Origin: an uncultured Bacteroides sp.
GTDB taxonomy: Bacteria; Bacteroidota; Bacteroidia; Bacteroidales; Bacteroidaceae
Direction: 5' to 3'
DNA length: 64,000 bases
NCBI GenBank assembly: GCA_900546645.1
Contig: URDR01000003.1
Coordinates: 1 to 64,000, forward strand
Shown here: positions 36,719-45,904 of the stretch, piece after piece
Numbering within the stretch: position 1 is the stretch's first letter
How the letters are laid out: every line of letters begins with the position of its first letter
Program-made: the position numbers and the translations under genes
Notes under the pieces: model-generated
The model's database searches: none
What the model saw: the letters and a program-made list of their open reading frames with translations, nothing else
What the model was told of the DNA's origin: nothing

Positions 36719-38341
36719 ATGCCCAACCTACCTTCTGAATTTATCGAACAAACCCGACAACTCATGGGAGAAGCCGAATGCAATGCCCTCTGCCGAGCGT
36801 TACAGGCAGACGAGCCGGTCAGCATCCGGACCAATACCGGAAAGAATGCCCCTGCCCCACCCCAAGCCCATCCTGTTCCGTGGACCGACAACGGGTTTTA
36901 TCTGAACCGACGCCCGGCTTTCACCTTCGACCCGCTCTTCCATGCCGGATTCTATTACGTGCAAGAGGCGGCATCGATGTTTATCGCGCAAGCCGTCCGC
37001 CGCTATGTAAACCGCCCGGTGGTCATGCTCGACCTATGCGCTGCTCCGGGAGGGAAGTCCACCCTCGTGCGCAACTGCCTGCCGCAGGGAAGCCTGCTCG
37101 TGGCAAATGAGGTGATGCGTGCACGCTCGCAGGTATTGGCTGAGAATCTCATCAAATGGGGAAATCCGGAGGTTATTGTGACTAACAATGACCCTGCCGA
37201 CTTCTCCCGGCTGGAGGAAAGGTTTGATGTCATCCTCACCGATGTGCCCTGCTCGGGCGAAGGGATGTTCCGCAAAGATGACAGGGCCATCAGCGAATGG
37301 AGTCCAGAAGGAGTGGAACTCTGCTGGAAGCGTCAGCGTCGTATCGTGGCTGATATCTGGCCTTGTCTGAAACAGGGAGGAATTTTGATTTACAGTACCT
37401 GCACCTTTAACCGCGAAGAGAACGAGGACAATGTGGCGTGGATTGCCTCGACGTTAGGGGCTGAAGTTCTTCCGGTAGATACTGAAACGGAATGGGGGAT
37501 TACGGGAAATCTCACCGGGGAGGATTTTCCAGTGTACCGTTTCTTGCCTCATCACACTTCGGGCGAAGGACTGTTTGTGGCAGTGCTCCGCAAGAAGCCG
37601 GATTCCGAAGCGGGAAATTCCTGCTTCACCGGGGAGAATACCCGCCGGGAAGAAGCTGACGGCTGTCATGCCGGCAACGGCGGTGAATGGTTTGCTGACG
37701 GTATTTCACCATCGAGTGACAGCGAAGAAGAAAAGCCTGCCTCGGTCTACTCTCGCAGAACAATAGCAGAAACCGTCTATACCGATGCTGCGGAAAGAAG
37801 AGGAAGGAAAGCAGAAGGATTCCGGAAAGGTGGAAAAGGAAAGGCGATGCAGAAGGGAAGCAAAGTTTCAGGAGTCTCCTTCCCCAAGGAAACGGAGGCG
37901 TGGATTCAGCATGCTGGTAATTTCTCGTTCCGCATGGAGGACACCCTTGCCATAGCTATCCCTGCGGATTATGCCGGTTTTTACGACGAGCTGAAGGAAT
38001 CGCTTCGCATTCTTCATGCCGGAATTACCCTTGCCGAACTGAAGGGAAAAGACTGGATGCCTTCGCACACGCTTGCCATGAGCACCGTTCTGTGCAAGGA
38101 TGCATTTCCGCAGACGGATCTGACGCTTGCCCAAGCGCTGTCTTATCTGCGCAGAGAAGCCATCATACTCGACTCGTCTGTTCCCAAAGGATATGTCTTG
38201 GTGACTTACCGCCACGTGCCGCTCGGTTTTGTGAAGAATTTAGGAAATCGAGCCAATAATCTTTATCCGCAAGAGTGGCGCATCCGGAGCGGTTACACGC
38301 CCGAAGAACTGCATCCGGTCTACGAAAATCTGCAGGAGTAG
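36719..38341 (+). CDS. RsmF-like rRNA cytosine-C5 methyltransferase
   Basis: A 540-residue NOL1/NOP2/Sun-family enzyme that methylates cytosine C5 in rRNA using SAM. The SAM site is DLCAAPGGKS (105-114). The two catalytic Cys are C178 (DVPCSGEGMFRKD) and C228 (YSTCTFN). A low-complexity, charged insert (about 292-385) separates the catalytic domain from a C-terminal PUA-like domain (about 390-540). GEGMFRKD is typical of the RsmF group. The exact target base is not shown by sequence. Confidence 0.9.
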   Translation: MPNLPSEFIEQTRQLMGEAECNALCRALQADEPVSIRTNTGKNAPAPPQAHPVPWTDNGFYLNRRPAFTFDPLFHAGFYYVQEAASMFIAQAVRRYVNRPVVMLDLCAAPGGKSTLVRNCLPQGSLLVANEVMRARSQVLAENLIKWGNPEVIVTNNDPADFSRLEERFDVILTDVPCSGEGMFRKDDRAISEWSPEGVELCWKRQRRIVADIWPCLKQGGILIYSTCTFNREENEDNVAWIASTLGAEVLPVDTETEWGITGNLTGEDFPVYRFLPHHTSGEGLFVAVLRKKPDSEAGNSCFTGENTRREEADGCHAGNGGEWFADGISPSSDSEEEKPASVYSRRTIAETVYTDAAERRGRKAEGFRKGGKGKAMQKGSKVSGVSFPKETEAWIQHAGNFSFRMEDTLAIAIPADYAGFYDELKESLRILHAGITLAELKGKDWMPSHTLAMSTVLCKDAFPQTDLTLAQALSYLRREAIILDSSVPKGYVLVTYRHVPLGFVKNLGNRANNLYPQEWRIRSGYTPEELHPVYENLQE

Positions 38342-38540
38342 GCTGCCTGCTCCGCTGGTTCTGCTGCTTGCCCCAACCCGTTGCCAGATTCTCCATCCGC
38401 ATAAAGGCAGCGGTGCTTCGACCGGTTCGGGATGAAAGATTTCAACTTGCAGAAGCAAGTAAATCAACTGCCGGAGAAAAAATGGCGGAGAGAACACACA
38501 CCTGCCGCAACAGTTACGGAAAAACTGAAGGCTAAGAAAA

Positions 38541-38588
38541 AGAAGACCGTATCAAGGCTTGAATGCAGCACATGATACGGTCTTTTTA
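38541..38588. terminator. Bidirectional terminator between rsmF-like and S9 genes
   Basis: AAGACCGTATCA and TGATACGGTCTT form a 12-base stem with A-rich 5' and T-rich 3' flanks. It serves two convergent genes. The rest of the 308-base gap holds nothing I recognise. Confidence 0.85.
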
Positions 38589-38649
38589 AATAAGATTATT
38601 CTAATCAAGCTTCATTTCTGAAGCTGAAGGAGAAAGTTCCTCCACAACT

Positions 38650-41088
38650 TCACCGCTTCGGAATATCCACCGAATCTTCACATTTCCCTTTGAGATACTT
38701 TGAGAAATAATCCACCATACGCCAATAGAAATACTCATCCATCGTACCGAAAGCATGACGCTGTCCGGGAAGAATGAGCATGTCAAAGCGTTTGCCGGCA
38801 CGGATCAGCGCATCTACCACCCGGAACGTATTGGCAGGATGCACGTTATTGTCGATGTCGCCGTGCACCAGCATCAGATGCCCCTTGAGCTGCTTCACGA
38901 TTTCAGGATTCGTGGCAATCTTATAGGCAAAAGTAGTATCGCCCTCGGCTGTTATTTCCTCTTTCACCCCGTGGTGTGTTTCACTCCACCAGCGATTGTA
39001 AATGCGGTTGTCATGATTTCCGGCACACGATACGGCAGCCTTGTAAAAGTCGGGATACTGGCAGATAGCGGCTGTAGACATAAATCCTCCGCCCGAATGT
39101 CCGTGAATGCCTACGCGGTCAATGTCGATAAATGAATGACGGGCAGCCAACTGCTCGACGGCAGCCTTATGATCGGCCAGAGGATAGTCACGCAGATTAC
39201 CATATCCGTAGTTATGATACCACTTTGAACGGGAAGGATGTCCGCCGCGCTGTCCCACCGAAATGACGATAAATCCGGCTTGTGCCAGACGGTCAGTACG
39301 CACACTCATCCGCGTAAACGGATAATACACCGCCTCCACCTGAGGTCCCGGATACACATAGTCGATGATGGGATAAACCTTGGTCGAGTCAAAATTATAA
39401 GGTTTATACATCACTCCATACAAGTCGGTAACCCCGTCGGCAGCCTTCACCGTAAACAGTTCGGGAAACTGATACCCCGCAGCCTTCAGTCCGGAGAAAT
39501 CACTCTCTTCAAGCTTCATCACCTCCTTTCCGTTGCGGTCGAGCAGCACCGTGCAGGGGATGGTGTTCACCCGCGAATAATTATCCACTATATACCGGGC
39601 ATCATCATCCATCTCCGGCTGGTGGAAGAAATCGCCCTCCGTGATCCGCTTCAGACCGCTTCCGTCGGCATTCACGCGGTAAAGCTGCTCATGATACGGA
39701 TGCTCCCCTTTCTCAAGCCCGTTAGCGATGAAATACACCGTACGCGAAGCTTCATCCACCTTCACCACACGCTCCACATGCCAAGGCCCCTTCGTGATGC
39801 GGTTTTTCAAATTTCCCTTGTCATCATAAAGATAAAGATGCGCCCATCCGTCGCGCTCACTCCACTGGATAAACTCCTTGCCCCCGCCAAAGACATGCAC
39901 AGGACGGGTTTCCTGATACGTATTCATCCGCTCACGCACTACAGGCACCACCGAATCCTGTCCCAACGTGTATGTACAGAGATCGATGCGATGCAGGTCG
40001 CGGCTGCTCCGAGTCAGGAAGAAGCGGTTGTTATCGCCCTGCCATACGGGAGAATTCCACTCACGGTCGCGTTCTTTCTGCTCCTGCGGACGGTATTCCA
40101 ATGCGAGCGACTGGTTTTTCCATGCAGCTGTACGGATTTCGCGGCGAGTATTCGCTGTCATATCAAACAGATACAAATGCTCCTCGGGAGCGGTCATTTC
40201 TCCGGGCATCTGATATTTATAAGTTTCCAGCGTGGGGCGTGGGTCGGCGAGCGCATTAATCACCCATAAAGGCTTTACGGAGCGGTCATCAGACACGATA
40301 GTCACGAAATGACGGGAGTCGGGCGACCAGCAACCATATACCCAACGGCGCTTCCCGTTGCAGAGTGTATCTGTGTTCAGCATACTGTAAGGAATGCCAT
40401 ATCCAAAATCGGGAGTTCCATCATCAGTGAGTTGCACCTCCACGATGGTGCTGTCTTTCTCGTCCTTCTGCGCCTTGCGGTAATCAGCCATGCTCATGCG
40501 GAACAGATTGCAGTCTTTGGCATACACCACCGTCTGTCCGTCGGGCGAGACCGAAGCCCAGTCCATCCGTTCCGGTTCCTTCTTCCCGTCATCCAAGTGG
40601 GTCAGTTTCCGGGAAGGAAAGTCATATACAAAGTAAAACACCTCGGTTTTTTCCTTTTTTCCCTTCTGGCCTTTCTCCGGCTTCACCTCACGTGAGGAAA
40701 CCACCTCAAACGTAAACGTCCGTCCGTCGTCTTTCAACTTCAAGTTACGCAACGGAAGCTGCCGGGCCTCAAACGGATCACGAACCACCTCACTGAGCTG
40801 CGCCGCCAACTCATCACGGTCGAAAAGAAGTTCCTTGGAACGGGCAGAAGGATTCACTACATACCAGAAGGTACCTTCACTGGTTTTATATTCATACCAA
40901 AAAATCTTCCCGTCAGAAGACCAGTGCGGATCGACCATAGTCGAGAACAGCATGGTTTTCAGCTTTTCCTTTGTAAATTTCTCCGCCTGCAAATACTCCG
41001 GAAGGCGTTCCTGCCCCACGGCATAAGAGGTATGCACTAACGCACCTCCTCCAATCAATAGAGTCAACAAAAGTTTTTTCATCGTCAT
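38650..41088 (-). CDS. S9 family peptidase, DPP IV-like
   Basis: An 812-residue exported prolyl-oligopeptidase-family enzyme. A signal peptide (MKKLLLTLLIGGGALVHTSYAVG) is followed by a beta-propeller N-terminal domain (about 50-540) and the alpha/beta hydrolase domain. The nucleophile Ser is in GIHGHSGGGFMST. The Asp (HGDIDNNVHP) and His (GQRHAFG) of the triad are in place. It removes dipeptides, usually after Pro or Ala, in the periplasm. The start is either the first or third codon (MTMKK). It has no close operon partner. Confidence 0.93.
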   Translation of the reverse strand: MTMKKLLLTLLIGGGALVHTSYAVGQERLPEYLQAEKFTKEKLKTMLFSTMVDPHWSSDGKIFWYEYKTSEGTFWYVVNPSARSKELLFDRDELAAQLSEVVRDPFEARQLPLRNLKLKDDGRTFTFEVVSSREVKPEKGQKGKKEKTEVFYFVYDFPSRKLTHLDDGKKEPERMDWASVSPDGQTVVYAKDCNLFRMSMADYRKAQKDEKDSTIVEVQLTDDGTPDFGYGIPYSMLNTDTLCNGKRRWVYGCWSPDSRHFVTIVSDDRSVKPLWVINALADPRPTLETYKYQMPGEMTAPEEHLYLFDMTANTRREIRTAAWKNQSLALEYRPQEQKERDREWNSPVWQGDNNRFFLTRSSRDLHRIDLCTYTLGQDSVVPVVRERMNTYQETRPVHVFGGGKEFIQWSERDGWAHLYLYDDKGNLKNRITKGPWHVERVVKVDEASRTVYFIANGLEKGEHPYHEQLYRVNADGSGLKRITEGDFFHQPEMDDDARYIVDNYSRVNTIPCTVLLDRNGKEVMKLEESDFSGLKAAGYQFPELFTVKAADGVTDLYGVMYKPYNFDSTKVYPIIDYVYPGPQVEAVYYPFTRMSVRTDRLAQAGFIVISVGQRGGHPSRSKWYHNYGYGNLRDYPLADHKAAVEQLAARHSFIDIDRVGIHGHSGGGFMSTAAICQYPDFYKAAVSCAGNHDNRIYNRWWSETHHGVKEEITAEGDTTFAYKIATNPEIVKQLKGHLMLVHGDIDNNVHPANTFRVVDALIRAGKRFDMLILPGQRHAFGTMDEYFYWRMVDYFSKYLKGKCEDSVDIPKR

Positions 41089-41193
41089 TATTTTATTCGG
41101 TTTCTAATTTCACTTCAGTTCCGTTTTTCCACGCTCCTGCCTGCCGGACAAGACTGCCGGGAAGAAACGGAGTTTTTCCGACAACATACAGCA

Positions 41194-41231
41194 GGCGGGG
41201 CAACAAAGTGATCAAGTTTTGTTGCCCCGCC
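41194..41231 (-). terminator. Hairpin after rseP
   Basis: GGCGGGGCAACAAA and TTTGTTGCCCCGCC form a very GC-rich stem with a 9-10-base loop, 25 bases past the rseP stop. No strong T-run follows. Confidence 0.6.
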
Positions 41232-41255
41232 ACCGAATTCATGTAGTTTTATTGA

Positions 41256-42596
41256 TTAAAACAAGAATTTCAGCACATCATTGAAGTTCGCCCAGATAAG
41301 CAAGCCGAACAGCAGGAACATCCCCACCATCTGCGCATATTCAAGGAACTTATCGCTCGGTTTTCTGCGGGCAATAATTTCATAAAGCAGAAACAAGACA
41401 TGCCCTCCGTCGAGCGCCGGAATAGGAAGAATATTCATGAAGGCAAGGATAATCGAGAGGAACGCCGTCATCGACCAGAACCGCTCCCAGTCCCACACCT
41501 TGGGGAAGATACTTCCGATGGTACCGAATCCGCCCACACTCTTCGCTCCCTCTTTCGTGAAGACATACTTCATATCGTTTACATAGCCCTTCAGCGTATG
41601 CACCCCCAAGGCAGCTCCGGCAGGGAACGACTCCCCGAAGCCATAATTCAGCGTAGTAACGTTATAATCCGGGCGGCTTCCTATAGCCCCCACGCGGAAA
41701 TCGCTGCCGGTATGAACCGTCACCGTATCACACAATCCCTCATGCGAGAAGACCAGTTCAAACGAAGCCGAAGGCAATTTTTCCACTTCCGCACGCGTAC
41801 GAAGTCGATCCATCTCCTCCATGAACGCATTCCATGAGTTCAGGCTCTTCCCGTTAAAAGCCAGCAGAAGGTCACCCTTCTGCACGCCAGCCTTACAGAA
41901 AGCCCCTCCGGGGAGAACCGAGTCGACCACATTCGGATAAAGATAATCCACGAACATCGGGTCTTGCTGCGCCACCTCAAGCAGGCTCAGCTCCGGCATC
42001 AGGATTTTAGTCTCCACCCCCTGACGCATTACAGTCACCTCACGCGCCTCGACAATGCTGCGAATCATATCCATATCAAAGCGCACCAGTTCTTTTCCGT
42101 CGGCACTCTGAAGGATATCCCCGTCGCGGAAGCCAATCTGCTGAGCCGTTTCATTAAACTTCATCCCATACGACACATCTTTCAGCGCCACATACTGGTC
42201 GCCCCAAGTAAACAGAATCATGGAATAGATGAAAAGCGCAAGCAGGAAATTCATCATCACCCCGCCAATCATCACCAGCAGACGCTGCCATGCCGGTTTA
42301 GAGCGGAACTCCCAAGGCTGTGCCGGCTGCTTCATCTGCTCGGTATCCATCGACTCGTCAATCATTCCGGCTATTTTACAATACCCTCCTAAAGGCAACC
42401 ATCCTACTCCATACTCGGTTTCGCTGTTCTTCGGTTTGAACTTGAAGAGCGAGAACCAGGGATCAAAAAAGATATAAAACTTTTCCACACGGATTTTAAA
42501 CAGACGTGCAAAAAAGAAATGTCCGCCCTCGTGTACGATAACCAGCAGCGAAAGGCTGAGAATCAGCTGGAGAGCGCGAATCAGAAATGTTTCCAT
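41256..42596 (-). CDS. rseP: RIP metalloprotease RseP (site-2 protease)
   Basis: A 446-residue membrane zinc protease that cuts anti-sigma factors and signal peptide remnants within the membrane. The zinc motif HEGGH (22-26) lies in the first TM helix, and the third ligand motif NILPIPALDGGHVLF near the C-terminus. Two PDZ-like regions lie between (about 120-330). RseP could process the FecR-type anti-sigma factor of the locus at 53-64 kb; this is inference from known FecR systems. It is preceded by an AAAACT leader and lies downstream of dxr. Confidence 0.94.
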   Translation of the reverse strand: METFLIRALQLILSLSLLVIVHEGGHFFFARLFKIRVEKFYIFFDPWFSLFKFKPKNSETEYGVGWLPLGGYCKIAGMIDESMDTEQMKQPAQPWEFRSKPAWQRLLVMIGGVMMNFLLALFIYSMILFTWGDQYVALKDVSYGMKFNETAQQIGFRDGDILQSADGKELVRFDMDMIRSIVEAREVTVMRQGVETKILMPELSLLEVAQQDPMFVDYLYPNVVDSVLPGGAFCKAGVQKGDLLLAFNGKSLNSWNAFMEEMDRLRTRAEVEKLPSASFELVFSHEGLCDTVTVHTGSDFRVGAIGSRPDYNVTTLNYGFGESFPAGAALGVHTLKGYVNDMKYVFTKEGAKSVGGFGTIGSIFPKVWDWERFWSMTAFLSIILAFMNILPIPALDGGHVLFLLYEIIARRKPSDKFLEYAQMVGMFLLFGLLIWANFNDVLKFLF

Positions 42597-42672
42597 TTGC
42601 GTTAGTTTTTTAGTTTTTCAGTTTTAAGTTTGTAAGTTTTAAGTTTTGAATTATGAATTTTGAGTTTATAAG
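42597..42672 (-). repeat. AAAACT leader before rseP
   Basis: On the minus strand the bases before the rseP ATG read CTTAAAACTTACAAACTTAA, then AACTGAAAAACTAAAAAACT. The remainder of this 316-base gap (42673-42912) is AT-rich. It holds CACC-TTGTCAACT-type pieces similar to the one before rsmF, and no gene. Confidence 0.7.
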
Positions 42673-42912
42673 TACCCACCTTGTCAGTTGAAAACACCTC
42701 TGTTTACAAGGCTTCTGCTGACGGGGTTTTAGAAAGCTTTTTCTCTATCTACAAAAGTAAACGGGCATTTCTGCGCCTTGTCAACTCGTCACCTTATAAA
42801 CTTGTCACCATGAAAGCGAACTTGCAAAACTCAAATTTAATTTATATGTTCTTATGTACTTATGTCTTAAAATTCATAAGACTGTAAATTCTTATATCCT
42901 AAAGACCATAAA

Positions 42913-44079
42913 TTAAAGACCAGCCCTCCGGTTAATCACCAGTTCCGCGGCAATGCGGCGCGTCTCCGCATCCGTTGCCACATAATCGTCATACGAAGGC
43001 GACTTGATAAAAGGAACCATCCCCATCGTCTTTTCAATCACATCACTCATGCCGAGAAAAGAAATCTGATCATTCAGGAAAGCAGCCACCACCACCTCAT
43101 TCGCCGCATTGACGATACAAGGCAAGTTTCCCCCCCGATGCAACGCCTCGTATGCCAGAGCCAGGTTTCTGAAACGCTTGGTATCAGGCTGTTCAAACGT
43201 AAGCGTATTCCATTTGGCAAAATCCAGCCGGTCGCCCGACAGAGATACCCGATTCGGAAAAGAGAAAGCATACTGGATAGGCAGACGCATGTCGGGCACC
43301 CCAAGCTGCGCCTTCACCGCCCCGTCGGCAAACTCCACCATCGAGTGGATAACCGATTGCGGATGCACCACCACCTCAATCTGTTCAGGAGAAACCCCGA
43401 AGAGCCATTTCGCCTCTATCACCTCGAAGCCCTTATTCATCATCGAAGCCGAATCGACCGTAATCTTCGCTCCCATCGACCAGTTGGGATGCTTCAGCGC
43501 CTGTTCACGCGTAACATGCTCCAGCTGTTCCGCCGTAAAAGAGCGGAACGGACCGCCGGAAGCAGTAAGAATCACCCGGCTCAGTTCATTTCCCGGCTCC
43601 AGACACTGGAAGATGGCAGAATGCTCCGAGTCGACCGGCAGAATCGGAGTACGGTGCTTAACGGCAAGCTCAGTAATCAGCTCACCAGCCACCACCAACG
43701 TCTCCTTGTTGGCAAGGGCAATGGTCTTTCCGGCACGGATAGCATTCATGGTAGGACGGAGACCGGCATACCCCACCATAGCCGTAAGCACCATATCTAC
43801 TGGCCCCGATTCCACAATCTGCGCCAGTGCATCCTCACCGGCATACACCTTCACTGGCACATCAGCCAAAGCTTCCTTCAGCCACTGGTACTTATCGGGA
43901 TTCGCAATCACCACCGCTTCCGGCAAGAATTTACGAGCCTGCTCAGCCAGCAGCTCAGCCCGGTTATTCGCCGTGAGCGCATACACCTCATATAAATCGG
44001 GATGCTCGGCTATGACCTGCAAGGCCTGTGTTCCGATGGAGCCGGTAGAGCCCAATATTGCTATCTGTTTCTTCTTCAT
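42913..44079 (-). CDS. dxr: 1-deoxy-D-xylulose 5-phosphate reductoisomerase
   Basis: A 388-residue NADPH-dependent enzyme that converts DXP to MEP in isoprenoid synthesis. The NADPH site is LGSTGSIGTQAL (9-20). The metal-site motif PVDSEHSAIFQCL and the flexible loop/active-site region (SMGAKITVDSASMMNKGFEVIEA) are conserved. The length is normal. It is followed by rseP at 316 bases, a pairing common in Bacteroidota. Confidence 0.96.
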   Translation of the reverse strand: MKKKQIAILGSTGSIGTQALQVIAEHPDLYEVYALTANNRAELLAEQARKFLPEAVVIANPDKYQWLKEALADVPVKVYAGEDALAQIVESGPVDMVLTAMVGYAGLRPTMNAIRAGKTIALANKETLVVAGELITELAVKHRTPILPVDSEHSAIFQCLEPGNELSRVILTASGGPFRSFTAEQLEHVTREQALKHPNWSMGAKITVDSASMMNKGFEVIEAKWLFGVSPEQIEVVVHPQSVIHSMVEFADGAVKAQLGVPDMRLPIQYAFSFPNRVSLSGDRLDFAKWNTLTFEQPDTKRFRNLALAYEALHRGGNLPCIVNAANEVVVAAFLNDQISFLGMSDVIEKTMGMVPFIKSPSYDDYVATDAETRRIAAELVINRRAGL

Positions 44080-44240
44080 ATGATTTGAGTTTTTAAGTTC
44101 TTGAGTATTGAGTTTTTAAGTTTTTGAATTCAAGTTTCTACGTTGATAAATATTTGAGTTGCCATTCTTCATTCCTCATTTTTCATTCTTCATTTATCAT
44201 TTTCCTCATTTTCCTCATTCCTCATTTTTTCATTTCAAAG
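44080..44240 (-). repeat. AATGA repeats followed by AAAACT leader before dxr
   Basis: On the minus strand, AATGAGGAAAATGAGG- and AATGAAGAATGAAAAATGAG-type units (44161-44236) come first. AACTTAAAAACTCAATACTC and AAGAACTTAAAAACTC then run to the dxr start (44080-44150). The same two-part order occurs before rsmF on the other strand. Confidence 0.75.
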
Positions 44241-44255
44241 CCTTGCCAGCCGAAT

Positions 44256-45122
44256 CTAAAACACCACATACCTAGCCGGATCAACCGGAACCCCTCCATG
44301 CCACAGCTCAAAGTGGAAAAACGGATGACTTCCGCCGTCGGCATCCTTACGGTCCTGTGTAAGCGCAATCACATCTCCCCCCTTCACCTGGTCGCCCGAG
44401 GCACACATCAGCCCGCCGCAATGCCGGTACACCGTTAGAAAATTCTGCGCATGCTGAATCATCACCACCCGGCCCTCACCGGCAATATACGCCGCCAGCA
44501 CAACCGTACCGTCGAGCGCAGCCATGACTCCCTCACGCGGTCCAGCCGCCAGATCCACCCCGAAATGTTTATCCGCCGGATTAAACGGAACAGCAACCGC
44601 CGCCCTCAACGGGCGGAAAAACACCATCCCCGCCGCATCGTGAGCCCCCGTTACAGCCGTCAGATTATAACGTTCCTCCTCCTCATAACGCCGGCGAAAC
44701 TCCTCCTCCTCGCGCGAGCGCTCCATCAACTGCTCCGCCCGTGCATCCGTCAGCGAATCCAGCGAAGCCACCGTATCCGTCTTCACCCTTCCGCTCAGAA
44801 TATCGCGCACCGTCATCATATACCTGTTCTGCCTGTCGAGCGCCTGCTGCAGCGAGTCCGCCCTCAGCGCATTCTCCACGATTTGCCGGCGCACATCACT
44901 GTTTATATACCCCGGCAGATAGTTGCGCAACGGCGTAAACGCAATAATCACTGCAGCCGTCAGGAAAATCACCGTACAGGCACACAACAAAACCGAAAGG
45001 CCATTCAGTTTCGACACATGCAGTCCTGCCACCTCCTCCAGCGTATTTTCATTCACGATGGTCAGGCGATACTTAAACTTGATATTATGCCAGAAAGCAC
45101 GGCGGCGAATTTTCTTTCTCAT
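44256..45122 (-). CDS. M23-like protein, probably catalytically inactive
   Basis: A 288-residue membrane-anchored LytM-like protein. One TM helix (about 42-62) is followed by a coiled coil (about 85-150, rich in Glu and Arg) and an M23 fold (about 165-288). The zinc ligands H186 and D190 (HFGVD) and H270 are present, as is H234. The first His of the HxH motif is Phe268 (PFFHFELW), so the catalytic pair is broken. LytM factors with lost residues often act as activators of amidases, so an EnvC-like role is possible. It lies between rimM and dxr. Confidence 0.85.
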   Translation of the reverse strand: MRKKIRRRAFWHNIKFKYRLTIVNENTLEEVAGLHVSKLNGLSVLLCACTVIFLTAAVIIAFTPLRNYLPGYINSDVRRQIVENALRADSLQQALDRQNRYMMTVRDILSGRVKTDTVASLDSLTDARAEQLMERSREEEEFRRRYEEEERYNLTAVTGAHDAAGMVFFRPLRAAVAVPFNPADKHFGVDLAAGPREGVMAALDGTVVLAAYIAGEGRVVMIQHAQNFLTVYRHCGGLMCASGDQVKGGDVIALTQDRKDADGGSHPFFHFELWHGGVPVDPARYVVF

Positions 45123-45151
45123 ATGGTTTACATTTGTTTTTTAGTTTCTCA

Positions 45152-45192
45152 AGCAACGAGGCTTTTCAGTCAACGAGGCAACGAGGCTTCGG
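45152..45192. repeat. CAACGAGGC short direct repeats
   Basis: CAACGAGGC occurs three times within about 40 bases (AAGCAACGAGGCTTTTCAG, TCAACGAGGCAACGAGGCTT), in the gap between rimM and the M23-like gene. The rest of the gap shows no gene. Confidence 0.6.
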
Positions 45193-45308
45193 ACAGCCAA
45201 GCATTTCAGAGCCCTGCCCACCGAAACACCTTATGTTCGTATATCAAAAACAGGTTCCTATGTCAAGCCAACCTATTCCCATGTCAGATCAAACAAGCAC
45301 ATAAGCAC

Positions 45309-45830
45309 CTAATCTATCAACCCTTCGGGAAGCTCCACATCCAAGACACGCCCCTTACGGTCAATTCCCACGATAAACTCCTCACAGGCAGGAATCAGCA
45401 ATTCCTCCCCTTCCTCATCCACCACAACAAAGAGCACGTTTGCCGTAGCATCATCCACGCGTTCAACAGAGCCAAGGAAGCCTTGCTCCACATCATAAAC
45501 CTCGAAGCCCACGAACCACTGCCACGAAAGCGGCTCTCCTTCATGAGCACACGAAGCCTCACGGTCGGCATACACATCCACCCCCGTAAAGCGGCGCACC
45601 CTCTCAGGAACATCCATCCCCTCCAGCTTCAGCAAAGCCGTTCCGTCGCCCCGCAGGCGAAACTCCTCCACGAAAAACGGAACCAAGATACCGTCGAGCA
45701 TCAGAAAGACAAAATCCGATTCCGGCACATGCGAAAGTCCGCCTCCCATACATTGCAAGACCACCTCGCCCTTCACCCCGTGAGGCTTAGCGAGCACACC
45801 TATCTTATATACATCTTCAATCTTTATCAT
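45309..45830 (-). CDS. rimM: 16S rRNA processing protein RimM
   Basis: A 173-residue 30S maturation factor. The N-terminal RimM beta-barrel (about 5-90, with VLAKPHGVKGEVVLQ) is followed by a PRC-like domain (about 98-172, with WFVGFEVYDVEQGFLGSVERV and LLIPACEEFIVGIDRKGRVLDVELPEGLID). The ending LPEGLID is typical. It lies downstream of murA in the same direction, with an AAAACT leader in the gap. Length is normal. Confidence 0.95.
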   Translation of the reverse strand: MIKIEDVYKIGVLAKPHGVKGEVVLQCMGGGLSHVPESDFVFLMLDGILVPFFVEEFRLRGDGTALLKLEGMDVPERVRRFTGVDVYADREASCAHEGEPLSWQWFVGFEVYDVEQGFLGSVERVDDATANVLFVVVDEEGEELLIPACEEFIVGIDRKGRVLDVELPEGLID

Positions 45831-45897
45831 CGGTTTGAGTTGATGAGTTTTTAGTTTTTAAGTTTTTAGTTTTTAAGTTTACGAGTTTTTAAGTCGA
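45831..45897 (-). repeat. AAAACT leader before rimM
   Basis: One of the cleanest members. On the minus strand it reads AAAAACTCGTAAACTTAAAA, then ACTAAAAACTTAAAAACTAA and AAACTCATCAACTCAAACCG up to the ATG. The period is 7-8 bases and G is almost absent. Confidence 0.8.
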
Positions 45898-45904
45898 TAC
45901 CCCC

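Noticed and set aside
39238..40269. 343-codon plus-strand frame
   Set aside because: Antisense to the S9 peptidase, with His/Arg-rich composition typical of shadow frames.
44161..44236. AATGA-type repeats as a CRISPR array
   Set aside because: Units are 5-10 bases with no unique spacers, so it is a simple repeat.
45152..45192. CAACGAGGC triplet as a CRISPR or integration signal
   Set aside because: Units are adjacent or irregularly spaced, with no spacers and no cas or integrase genes.
44451..45854. 467-codon plus-strand frame
   Set aside because: Antisense to the M23-like gene and rimM and crosses the repeat-bearing gap; His/Arg/Gln-rich shadow composition.
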